From: an uncultured Dorea sp.
GTDB lineage: Bacteria; Bacillota_A; Clostridia; Lachnospirales; Lachnospiraceae
NCBI GenBank assembly: GCA_948468495.1
Contig: CAOKJI010000170.1
Span: forward strand, 1 to 5,357
Length of the DNA stretch: 5,357 nucleotides
Direction: 5' to 3'
Positions 1 through 5,357 of this stretch are shown here, piece after piece (positions within the stretch are counted from its first letter, which is position 1; each line of letters opens with the position of its first letter). The notes beneath the pieces were generated by a model. The model ran no database searches, was not told the origin of the DNA, and worked only from the letters and a program-made list of their open reading frames with translations. The position numbers and the translations under genes are program-made.

Positions 1-164
<164 letters not shown>

Positions 165-220
165 AAAATGAAAATGTTATACTTCCCGGAAAGCCTGTCC
201 AAATTGAACCTCTGTTCCGG

Positions 221-238
221 TATACCCAAACGGGTATA
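221..238 (-). promoter_or_regulatory. Perfect inverted repeat in the leader of the pyruvate:ferredoxin oxidoreductase gene
   Basis: On the minus strand the bases read TATACCC-GTTT-GGGTATA, two perfect 7-bp arms around a 4-base spacer. It lies about 17-34 bases downstream of the start expected from the promoter at 262-290. It could be a dimeric repressor operator in the initially transcribed region or a small hairpin stabilising the 5' end of the mRNA. It does not resemble a Rex site (TTGTTAA-n4-TTAACAA). No U-run follows it, so it is not an intrinsic terminator. A weaker pair, CCGGAA at 215-220 and TTCCGG at 186-191, follows downstream with a 23-base loop. The symmetry is seen directly; the function is unknown. 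Confidence 0.5.
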
Positions 239-261
239 AAGAATTTTCGACGTATGTAATT

Positions 262-290
262 ATTATATCCTCTGCCCCTTAAAAAGTCCA
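262..290 (-). promoter_or_regulatory. Sigma-A type promoter for the pyruvate:ferredoxin oxidoreductase gene
   Basis: On the minus strand a -35 box TGGACT (285-290; consensus TTGACA, four of six) is followed by exactly 17 bases and a perfect -10 box TATAAT (262-267). The predicted start is near base 255, giving an untranslated leader of about 107 bases before the ATG. The promoter sits right beside the palindromic element ending at 321 and is the only convincing promoter I can see in the window. Confidence 0.8.
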
Positions 291-326
291 GTCATTACCA
301 GCTAAATTTTGTTTCTTTTCCCATAC

Positions 327-359
327 AAGGTTACTGTTCACTCCGTTCACAGTAACCTT
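327..359. repeat. Long hairpin, 11-bp stem, at the left end of the palindromic element
   Basis: AAGGTTACTGT at 327-337 is perfectly complementary to ACAGTAACCTT at 349-359, with an 11-base loop. The stem and loop contain a tandem GTTCAC-TCC-GTTCAC (336-350). The left arm overlaps the left terminal direct repeat. No U-run follows on either strand, so it is probably not a terminator. Confidence 0.8.
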
Positions 360-397
360 CGCAAATCCATTTAAAATTCGCTTCGCGAATGGGATTT

Positions 398-456
398 GCT
401 CACACCTGAATCATTTTCTTACGTACTTTGCAGTGAATGCAAAGTACTGTGTGAGC
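398..456. repeat. Nested hairpin, 8-bp outer and 10-bp inner stem, in the palindromic element
   Basis: The outer arms GCTCACAC (398-405) and GTGTGAGC (449-456) pair perfectly. Inside them GTACTTTGCA (423-432) pairs with TGCAAAGTAC (438-447) around a 5-base loop, leaving 17 unpaired bases on one side and one on the other. The fold is equally available on both strands. Confidence 0.8.
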
Positions 457-484
457 AGTAACCATACAAGATTACCGTTCACAA

Positions 485-520
485 ACTCAAAAGAAAAGAC
501 CGCGCTTAGCGCAGTCTTTT
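485..520 (-). terminator. Rho-independent terminator of the operon, downstream of lgt
   Basis: Read on the minus strand, AAAAGACUGCGC (520-509) pairs with GCGCGGUCUUUU (505-494) around the loop UAA. This is a 12-bp stem whose only non-Watson-Crick pair is one U-G wobble. A U-rich tail follows (the last stem U's, then C and UUUU). The stem starts only three bases after the lgt stop codon. On the plus strand the wobble becomes a C-A mismatch, so termination should favour the minus strand, although a T-run is present on both sides. Confidence 0.9.
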
Positions 521-523
521 TTG

Positions 524-1507
524 TCAGCTCTCTATAAAATCATCCAAATCAAAACCGCTGTCCGAAACATCTGCCACTGGTTCTGATTCCATCCCCTCTG
601 TCCGCTGTGGGTATTCTTCTCTATGGCGCGCCCTTCGTCTGTGCATCGTTCTTCTTCGCTCAATGTTCTTTCTCATCTTCACGATAAGCAGCACAGACCC
701 GACTGTAAGCAGCGCTGCCAGCACTCTGGAAACCGCCCAGCCGATTCCGGGTATCAGAAGCTGGTCTGTTCGGAGACCTTCAATCCAGAACCTTCCAAAT
801 CCATAACCCGCCAGATATACAAGGAAGATTTCTCCGCGAAACATCTGTCTTCTGCTGTAAAATGTCATAAAAATCAGTACCAGCAGGCACCAAATTGATT
901 CGTACAGGAATGTAGGATGCACCTGAATATATCCCACTCCCTCGGCCATCTCCATATGATCCCGCATCATCTGTGTCACATCCGAACTTCTTACCGCATC
1001 TAACGGAAGCTTCATTGCAAATAATCCGTTCGTATATTCACCAAAAGCCTCTCTGTTAAAGAAATTTCCCCAGCGGCCGATTGCCTGCCCCAGCACCAGT
1101 CCAAAACATGCCGTATCAAGAAGCTTTCCGGCTGCAAGTTCCCTTTTCTTTGCAAAGATAAATACCGTAATAACCGCGCCAATTACTCCTCCATATATAG
1201 CGAGACCTCCCTGCCGGATGTTCAGAATACTAAGTAAATCATTCTTATACATATCCCAGGAGAAGATTACATAGTAAACCCTCGCGCCGATAATTCCGAA
1301 AATCACCGCGTAAATCGCCAGATCAATATAAACTTCCGGATTCTGTCTCGTTCGTTTTGCCCAAAGCATCGCCATAAAAATACCTGCCAGTATTCCAAAC
1401 CCAATTATGATGCCGTAAAAGGCTATATCAAAGCCAAAAACAGAGATTGCTTTCCCCACGTTCTTAAGATGAATCCCAAGATTCGGAAAGTCTATTGTCT
1501 TATGCAT
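524..1507 (-). CDS. lgt: Prolipoprotein diacylglyceryl transferase
   Basis: Lgt is an integral membrane enzyme that moves diacylglycerol from phosphatidylglycerol to the lipobox cysteine of prelipoproteins, the first step of lipoprotein maturation. The 327-residue product has the family signature GRWGNFFNREAFG (144-156), with its essential Arg and Asn, HPTFLYE (197-203) and GRFWIEGLRTD (238-248). About seven hydrophobic segments are visible, including roughly 27-49, 64-84, 102-119, 205-217, 225-243 and 254-276. The segment GGLAIYGG (100-107) has Tyr where the E. coli enzyme has His. The C-terminus, from about 279, runs some 48 residues beyond the last membrane helix: an Arg-rich stretch followed by an acidic Glu/Asp tail, making the protein longer than the usual 260-290 residues. 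An AGGAAG ribosome site lies at 1516-1521, eight bases before the ATG. The gene follows ychF by 29 bases and is the last of the operon. Confidence 0.96.
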   Translation of the reverse strand: MHKTIDFPNLGIHLKNVGKAISVFGFDIAFYGIIIGFGILAGIFMAMLWAKRTRQNPEVYIDLAIYAVIFGIIGARVYYVIFSWDMYKNDLLSILNIRQGGLAIYGGVIGAVITVFIFAKKRELAAGKLLDTACFGLVLGQAIGRWGNFFNREAFGEYTNGLFAMKLPLDAVRSSDVTQMMRDHMEMAEGVGYIQVHPTFLYESIWCLLVLIFMTFYSRRQMFRGEIFLVYLAGYGFGRFWIEGLRTDQLLIPGIGWAVSRVLAALLTVGSVLLIVKMRKNIERRRTMHRRRARHREEYPQRTEGMESEPVADVSDSGFDLDDFIES

Positions 1508-1536
1508 GTTGTTCTCTTCCTTTCCACATCCTTATC

Positions 1537-2637
1537 CTACACATTAAATCGGAAAAGCATAATATCTCCGTCCTGAACCACATATTCCTTACCCTCCAGA
1601 CGGACAAGTCCTTTTTCTTTTGCCGCGCTGTGCGAACCGCAGGCCATCAAATCATCATATGCCACAACCTCAGCCCGGATAAATCCCCGTTCAAAATCTG
1701 TGTGAATCTTCCCCGCCGCCTGGGGAGCCTTCGTCCCCTTCCTGATGGTCCATGCCCGAACTTCCGGCTCCCCGGCCGTCAAATAACTGATCAGACCAAG
1801 AAGACTATAACTTGCCTTAATTAGTTTCTCCAGACCCGACTCTGAAAGTCCCAGATCCTCCAGAAACATCTTCCTCTCGTCATCCTCCAGCTCCGCAATC
1901 TCCTGCTCAATCTGTGCGCATACCACAAACACCTCGCAGTGTTCTGCCTTCGCATACTCCCGCACAGCCTGTACTCCCGGATTGTCCTCTCCGTCATCCG
2001 CAAGTTCATCTTCCGTAACATTCGCTGCAAATATCACCGGTTTCGCCGTAAGAAGATTCAGGCTCCGGAATAACAATTCCTCTTCTTCATCTTCAAATCC
2101 ATCAAAGTTCTTAGCAAGCTTCCCCTCTTCCAGATAATCTCTTACCTTCTCCAGAAGCTTCAGCTCCTTCGCCGCCGCCTTATCATTTCTCGCCGACCTG
2201 GCCGTCCTGGCAATTCGTCTCTCCAGCACTTCAAGATCCGAGAAAATAAGCTCCAGATTAATTGTCTCCACATCCCGCATCGGATCAATGCTTCCGTCAA
2301 CATGAACGATATTGCTGTCCTCAAAACACCGCACCACATGGACGATGGCGTCCACCTCGCGGATATTGGCAAGAAACTGATTCCCCAGTCCTTCTCCTTT
2401 GGACGCTCCCTTAACCAGACCCGCAATATCCACAAATTCAATTGCCGCCGGAATAATTTTCTTTGTATGATACATCTCTCCGAGGACATCCAGCCGCGCA
2501 TCCGGCACCGTAACCACTCCCACATTCGGATCAATGGTACAAAACGGATAATTCGCCGACTCCGCCCCCGCTTTTGTTAAAGAATTAAATAACGTGCTTT
2601 TCCCCACGTTCGGTAATCCAACGATTCCCAGTTTCAT
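1537..2637 (-). CDS. ychF: Redox-regulated ATPase YchF (Obg-like ATPase)
   Basis: YchF is a cytoplasmic Obg-family P-loop protein that prefers ATP to GTP, associates with ribosomes and is implicated in stress responses and translation. At 366 residues it matches the family length of about 363. It shows the P-loop GLPNVGKST (7-15), the NYPFCTIDPNVG switch segment (29-40), DIAGLVKGA (70-78), and a NVTE (206-209) in place of the canonical NKxD, which explains the relaxed nucleotide specificity. Residues about 130-200 form a charged helical, coiled-coil-like insertion. The TGS-containing C-terminus (about 283-366) carries the highly conserved GKIHTDFERGFIRAEV (309-324). The Cys of PFC (33) matches the conserved cysteine linked to redox control in E. 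coli. An AGGAGG site at 2650-2655 precedes the ATG by 12 bases, a slightly long spacing. It sits 32 bases after thiN and 29 before lgt, in the same orientation. Confidence 0.97.
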   Translation of the reverse strand: MKLGIVGLPNVGKSTLFNSLTKAGAESANYPFCTIDPNVGVVTVPDARLDVLGEMYHTKKIIPAAIEFVDIAGLVKGASKGEGLGNQFLANIREVDAIVHVVRCFEDSNIVHVDGSIDPMRDVETINLELIFSDLEVLERRIARTARSARNDKAAAKELKLLEKVRDYLEEGKLAKNFDGFEDEEEELLFRSLNLLTAKPVIFAANVTEDELADDGEDNPGVQAVREYAKAEHCEVFVVCAQIEQEIAELEDDERKMFLEDLGLSESGLEKLIKASYSLLGLISYLTAGEPEVRAWTIRKGTKAPQAAGKIHTDFERGFIRAEVVAYDDLMACGSHSAAKEKGLVRLEGKEYVVQDGDIMLFRFNV

Positions 2638-2669
2638 TTTATCTGTATACCTCCTATAAATCCCTGATT

Positions 2670-3365
2670 TTACCAGGCTTTATCATTTATCTGATGTCCT
2701 GTTACACCATCCCTGTCACGCGTTTCCATCAGGATTACCGTACCGCAGGAAAAGTCAATTTCAACCTCGTCCTCTTCAAATTCATTGCTCACGCACAGAC
2801 TGTCGCAAGGCACCAAAGTATGATTTCTTAAAGGATACTTTGCCCCGCGTATATTCAATCCCCTGACGGTTTCCCCTAACGGAAACAAGCTGAAATAAGG
2901 CCCGTATGCATTCTCCTTTAGCAGATGAACCTCTTCTCCAACCAAGCGGATTCTATTCTGAGGGTCCAGTATACATGCCTCCACGCCTGCCGCAAACGGA
3001 ATCATCAGACTCTGCACATTCGCCCATAAGTGATCAATCCTCCCTCCAGTAGCTCCGAGAATTATCATATGCTCACTTCCAAGAGTTACTCCAAGCCGCA
3101 CAGCAATCTCTGTATCCGAAGCGTCCTTCACCGGGTTATATGCCCGGATAGGCACGTCTCCCCGCTCTTTATAATAAGTCATAATTTCCTCTGGAAGACT
3201 GTCAAAATCACCCACAATATAGCTTGGCACAATCTTATGATGATACAGAAATTCCACGCCTCTGTCTACTCCGATGATGCAGGGAGCATCCGTCTTATTT
3301 AACACGTCAGATACCAGGCGCCCGTCCAGAGTCCCGCCGCTTATAATTACTGTATTCTTACTCAT
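2670..3365 (-). CDS. thiN: Thiamine pyrophosphokinase (thiamine diphosphokinase)
   Basis: This enzyme transfers pyrophosphate from ATP to thiamine, giving thiamine pyrophosphate in the cytoplasm. The 231-residue protein has the family motifs in order: GVDRG (32-36), GDFDS (52-56), KDASDTE (80-86, acidic metal-binding cluster), GATGGRIDH (104-112) and, in the C-terminal beta domain, a SNEF (193-196) segment. Length is normal for the bacterial family (about 210-230). The ATG lies inside the last codons of rpe; the two frames share eight bases (ATGAGTAA), and the nearest GGAG (3379-3382) is 13 bases from the ATG. Translation therefore probably depends on coupling to rpe. Thiamine pyrophosphate is the cofactor of transketolase, which works next to Rpe, and of the pyruvate:ferredoxin oxidoreductase encoded at the left edge, though that gene is in another transcription unit. 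No TPP riboswitch is visible upstream, consistent with a salvage enzyme inside a housekeeping operon. Confidence 0.96.
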   Translation of the reverse strand: MSKNTVIISGGTLDGRLVSDVLNKTDAPCIIGVDRGVEFLYHHKIVPSYIVGDFDSLPEEIMTYYKERGDVPIRAYNPVKDASDTEIAVRLGVTLGSEHMIILGATGGRIDHLWANVQSLMIPFAAGVEACILDPQNRIRLVGEEVHLLKENAYGPYFSLFPLGETVRGLNIRGAKYPLRNHTLVPCDSLCVSNEFEEDEVEIDFSCGTVILMETRDRDGVTGHQINDKAW

Positions 3366-4020
3366 ATTTTCTGAATATCTCCATACATTTTCTCACATTC
3401 TCTCCAATGTCTCCGCCAAATACTGCAGAGCCTGCAACAAAAATATTCGCTCCTGCGTCCATAATCTCCTCGATGTTATCCAGAGTCACGCCGCCGTCTA
3501 CCTGAAGGTCAATCTCCCGGTCCGTCTCCTGAATCATACGTCTCACATCCCGGATTCTGTCAAGCGACTCCCGGATGAACTTCTGTCCGCCGGCCCCCGG
3601 ATAAACCGACATAATCAGAATCATGTCCACAATCTCTAAGTATTCCCGCACTGCTTCCACAGGCGTATCCGGATTAATAGAAAGCCCTGCCTTAATCCCC
3701 ATATCCTTAATCTTAACCAATGTCTTTCTCACATCCGGACAGGCCTCATAATGTACGGTAATCAAGTCTGCTCCCGCATCCCGAAAGGCCTCCACATAGC
3801 GGATTGGGTCCTGCACCATTAAATGAGCGTCCATCATCTGTCTGGTAGCTTTTCTTATGGACTTCATAACCGGTATTCCAAAAGAAATATTCGGAACAAA
3901 CATTCCATCCATTACATCAAAATGTAAATAAGCGGCTCCGTTTTCCTCTGTTTCTTTGATTTCGCTTCCAAGCTTTGTAAAATCCGCTGAAAGAATCGAG
4001 GGTGCAATTACGTATTTCAT
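3358..4020 (-). CDS. rpe: Ribulose-phosphate 3-epimerase
   Basis: Rpe interconverts D-ribulose 5-phosphate and D-xylulose 5-phosphate in the pentose phosphate pathway. The 220-residue protein is a complete single-domain TIM barrel: APSILSADF near the start (6-14), HFDVMDGMFVPN (33-44), DAHLMV (64-69), the phosphate loop SVYPGAGGQKF (138-148), QVDGGV (173-178) and VAGSAVF (195-201). The expected metal ligands are His33, Asp35, His66 and Asp175, with Asp35 and Asp175 the acid/base pair. The phosphate loop reads VYPGAGGQ where VNPGFGGQ is usual. AAGGAG at 4030-4035 lies nine bases before the ATG and is embedded in the last codons of rsgA. The gene begins two bases after rsgA stops and overlaps thiN by eight bases, so it is surely cotranscribed with both. 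Confidence 0.98.
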   Translation of the reverse strand: MKYVIAPSILSADFTKLGSEIKETEENGAAYLHFDVMDGMFVPNISFGIPVMKSIRKATRQMMDAHLMVQDPIRYVEAFRDAGADLITVHYEACPDVRKTLVKIKDMGIKAGLSINPDTPVEAVREYLEIVDMILIMSVYPGAGGQKFIRESLDRIRDVRRMIQETDREIDLQVDGGVTLDNIEEIMDAGANIFVAGSAVFGGDIGENVRKCMEIFRKYE

Positions 4021-4022
4021 CT

Positions 4023-4901
4023 TTAAAATCTCCTTTTATCTTTTAATTCTTTATATAATTCCAGATAACTCTGATATCTGACCATATGAATCTTCTCTTC
4101 TGAAAGCGCCGCCTTTACCGCGCAGTCCGGTTCATGGACATGATCGCATCCGTTAAACTTACATTTTCCCTCATAGGCGGCAAATTCCGGAAAACAGTAT
4201 TTTAACTCTTCCTTCCTGAAATCATTCACATAAAGAGAGCTGAATCCAGGCGTGTCCATAATATAAGTATCCTCATCAACCGCAATCAGTTCTGAATGCC
4301 TTGTGGTATGTTTCCCTCTGTCTATCTTCTTACTGATGTCTCCGGTTTCCATCCTGATATTCTTCTGCAGACAGTTAATCAAAGAAGATTTCCCTACGCC
4401 GGAAGGCCCCGCAACCGTAGTTGTTTTCCCCTTAAGCGTCTTCCTGATCTCGTCAATACATTCTTCCATCCGCGCGCTGATAAATATCACCTGGTATCCG
4501 GATGGCTGATAAATCTTCCTCAGGCTGTCCATATCCTCCTCTGTGGCGATATCCCGTTTATTAAAGCATAAAATAACCGGAATATCTTTCCGCTCCATCA
4601 TAACCAGAAAACGGTCCAATAGATTAAAATGAGGCTTTGGCTTCTGCATGGCAAACACCACCAGCGCCTGGTCCACATTGGCAACCGCAGGCCGTATAAG
4701 CTCATTCTTTCTTGGAAGAATTACCCGGATATTCCCTTCTTTATCCTCTTCACTCAACAAATCAACTTCTACATTATCTCCCACCAAAGGCTTCTTTCCT
4801 TCTTTTCGGAAGATTCCTTTCGCCTTACATTCGTAAATACCGAATCCTGCTATGTGAACATAGTAGAATCCGGCAATACCTTTTACAATCTTTCCCTGCA
4901 T
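4023..4901 (-). CDS. rsgA: Ribosome small subunit-dependent GTPase A
   Basis: RsgA (YjeQ/CpgA) is a GTPase that binds the 30S subunit late in maturation and tests the decoding site. The 292-residue protein has an N-terminal OB-fold (about 1-70), then a circularly permuted GTPase domain in which the specificity motif NKRD (114-117) and SA (142-143) precede the P-loop GPSGVGKS (165-172), the GKHTTRH switch (197-202 region, with the catalytic-type His) and DTPG (216-219). The C-terminal zinc motif follows the pattern C-x4-C-x-H-x5-C with Cys247, Cys252, His254 and Cys260. Length is typical of Firmicute members (about 290-300). The ATG is three bases after the kinase stop codon; an AGAGGAAG stretch at 4913-4920 within the kinase 3' end serves as ribosome site. 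In Bacillus the homologue CpgA is a substrate of the neighbouring kinase PrkC, so the pairing is functionally meaningful there; that it holds here is inference. Confidence 0.97.
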   Translation of the reverse strand: MQGKIVKGIAGFYYVHIAGFGIYECKAKGIFRKEGKKPLVGDNVEVDLLSEEDKEGNIRVILPRKNELIRPAVANVDQALVVFAMQKPKPHFNLLDRFLVMMERKDIPVILCFNKRDIATEEDMDSLRKIYQPSGYQVIFISARMEECIDEIRKTLKGKTTTVAGPSGVGKSSLINCLQKNIRMETGDISKKIDRGKHTTRHSELIAVDEDTYIMDTPGFSSLYVNDFRKEELKYCFPEFAAYEGKCKFNGCDHVHEPDCAVKAALSEEKIHMVRYQSYLELYKELKDKRRF

Positions 4902-4904
4902 ATG

Positions 4905-5357
4905 CTATTGTTCTTCCTCTGAGCCTCCTGATTCCTCTGTGGGTGGTGCAGACGACCATCCTGTGCTCACCACCAGACTTACCACGTCGCCCTTGGACAA
5001 TTCTGTGCCGACCCCCGGACTGCAGCTTATTACGCATCCCGCCGGAACGCTCTCGCTGGCCTCGTAGGTAGTCGTATCAGACGGAGTCAGCCCTGCATTG
5101 ATAATCATCTGCATTGCGTTGCTCTCTGATGCGCCTATCACGCTCGGAACCTTTGGCTTCTCCTCTGGTTTCTTGCCCAGACTTACCACCAGACTAACGC
5201 TGCTACCCTTCTCGACCTTGCCGCCGGAAGGCTCCTGCCTGGTTACAATCCCTGCCTCATAGCTCTCGCTGTATTCCGTATCGACACTGGAAACCTGAAG
5301 TCCCGCATTGGTAATCTCACTTTTAGCATCGTTCTCCAACATACCGACCACATTCGG
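4905..5357 (-). CDS. pknB: PASTA-domain serine/threonine protein kinase, C-terminal part (partial)
   Basis: The open frame enters at the right edge and ends with TAG at 4907-4905, giving 150 residues. The first residues (PNVVGM) are in mid-domain, so a GTG at 5351 is an internal valine codon and not a start. Two PASTA repeats are visible: residues about 1-60, ending VSLVVSLGK, and about 66-134, starting VPSVIG and ending VSLVVSTGW. They are joined by a short Lys/Glu/Pro linker (KKPEEKPK). PASTA repeats bind muropeptides or uncrosslinked peptidoglycan outside the cell. The protein ends in a Ser/Pro/Glu tail (SSAPPTEESGGSEEEQ). The kinase domain and membrane helix should lie to the right of the window. 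The identification as the PrkC/PknB kinase, and not a PASTA penicillin-binding protein, rests on the immediate downstream rsgA-rpe-thiN order known from Firmicutes. Confidence 0.88.
   Translation of the reverse strand, partial: PNVVGMLENDAKSEITNAGLQVSSVDTEYSESYEAGIVTRQEPSGGKVEKGSSVSLVVSLGKKPEEKPKVPSVIGASESNAMQMIINAGLTPSDTTTYEASESVPAGCVISCSPGVGTELSKGDVVSLVVSTGWSSAPPTEESGGSEEEQ

Larger units (their letters stand above)
321..482. repeat. Palindromic intergenic element bounded by 21-bp direct repeats
   Basis: This non-coding block has direct repeats at its ends: 321-341 and 462-482 match at 19 of 21 bases, both beginning CCATACAAG and ending GTTCAC. Between and within them are four inverted repeats: an 11-bp stem (327-337 with 349-359), an 8-bp stem (361-368 with 392-399) enclosing a 6-bp stem ATTCGC/GCGAAT with a 3-base loop (376-390), an 8-bp stem GCTCACAC/GTGTGAGC (398-405 with 449-456), and inside that a 10-bp stem (423-432 with 438-447). 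CAGTAACC occurs at 350-357 and 456-463, so GGTTACTG at 329-336 has two possible partners. No open frame or start signal is apparent. The architecture fits a dispersed palindromic repeat (REP/MITE-like) or a structured RNA. It lies after the lgt terminator and before the next promoter, a typical site for such elements. Family membership and copy number cannot be judged from one copy. Confidence 0.7.

Noticed and set aside
327..359. Intrinsic terminator formed by the 11-bp hairpin
   Set aside because: Neither strand has a U-run directly after the stem, and the real terminator lies at 485-520.
321..482. CRISPR array
   Set aside because: Only two copies of the 21-bp unit exist, about 141 bases apart, with no regular spacers; the interior is itself palindromic.
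321..482. tRNA or other standard RNA gene
   Set aside because: The stems do not form a cloverleaf, there is no TTCRA-type T-loop or CCA-like end, and no riboswitch core is recognisable. A novel RNA remains possible and is listed as a finding.
623..898. Plus-strand open frame opposite lgt
   Set aside because: It lies wholly antisense to a well-supported gene, has no ribosome binding site or recognisable domain, and its composition follows the opposite strand.
1821..2534. Two minus-strand frames inside ychF in another frame (1821-2030, 2160-2534)
   Set aside because: Both are Arg/Trp/Met-rich shadow translations of ychF, whose motifs are complete in the chosen frame.
2638..2669. Separate promoter or TPP riboswitch between thiN and ychF
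   Set aside because: The 32-base gap holds a ribosome binding site and no paired -35/-10 boxes; it is far too short for a riboswitch.
4296..5071. Several plus-strand open frames opposite rsgA and the kinase end, 62-119 residues long
   Set aside because: All are antisense to genes with full motifs, overlap each other, and lack initiation signals.
5349..5351. GTG as start codon of the PASTA protein
   Set aside because: The frame continues upstream to the window edge with Pro-Asn, completing the usual PASTA opening PNVVG; the GTG is internal.

Overview
The window looks like a piece of the chromosome of an anaerobic, low-to-mid GC Firmicute, most likely class Clostridia and plausibly Lachnospiraceae. 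This rests on the gene order (PASTA kinase, rsgA, rpe, thiamine pyrophosphokinase), a pyruvate:ferredoxin oxidoreductase gene, strong AGGAGG-type ribosome binding sites and protein wording typical of that group. The taxonomic call is inference; no marker gene fixes it.

Every gene lies on the minus strand, so transcription runs from base 5357 towards base 1. From the right edge: the C-terminal end of a PASTA-domain Ser/Thr protein kinase (pknB/prkC, 4905-5357, cut by the window); rsgA, the circularly permuted ribosome-assembly GTPase (4023-4901); rpe, ribulose-phosphate 3-epimerase (3358-4020); thiN-type thiamine pyrophosphokinase (2670-3365); ychF, an Obg-family ATPase (1537-2637); and lgt, prolipoprotein diacylglyceryl transferase (524-1507). 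Gaps are 3, 2, -8 (overlap), 32 and 29 bases, and no internal terminator is visible, so this is best read as one operon ending in a strong intrinsic terminator at about 485-520. The pknB-rsgA-rpe-thiN block is a known Firmicute arrangement linking cell-wall sensing to ribosome maturation and central metabolism. The ychF and lgt genes are added downstream.

Bases 148-523 contain no gene. They hold the lgt terminator, then a complex palindromic element of about 160 bp (321-482) bounded by two near-identical 21-bp direct repeats and packed with stem-loops, then a near-consensus sigma-A promoter (262-290) and a leader of roughly 107 bases carrying a perfect 7-bp inverted repeat. This leader feeds the first 49 codons of a pyruvate:ferredoxin oxidoreductase gene (1-147), which is cut by the left edge.

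The genes are ordinary core genes. The part most worth a second look is the intergenic element at 321-482, which has the architecture of a dispersed palindromic repeat or structured RNA, together with the pyruvate:ferredoxin oxidoreductase leader. I saw no previously undescribed protein system in this window.
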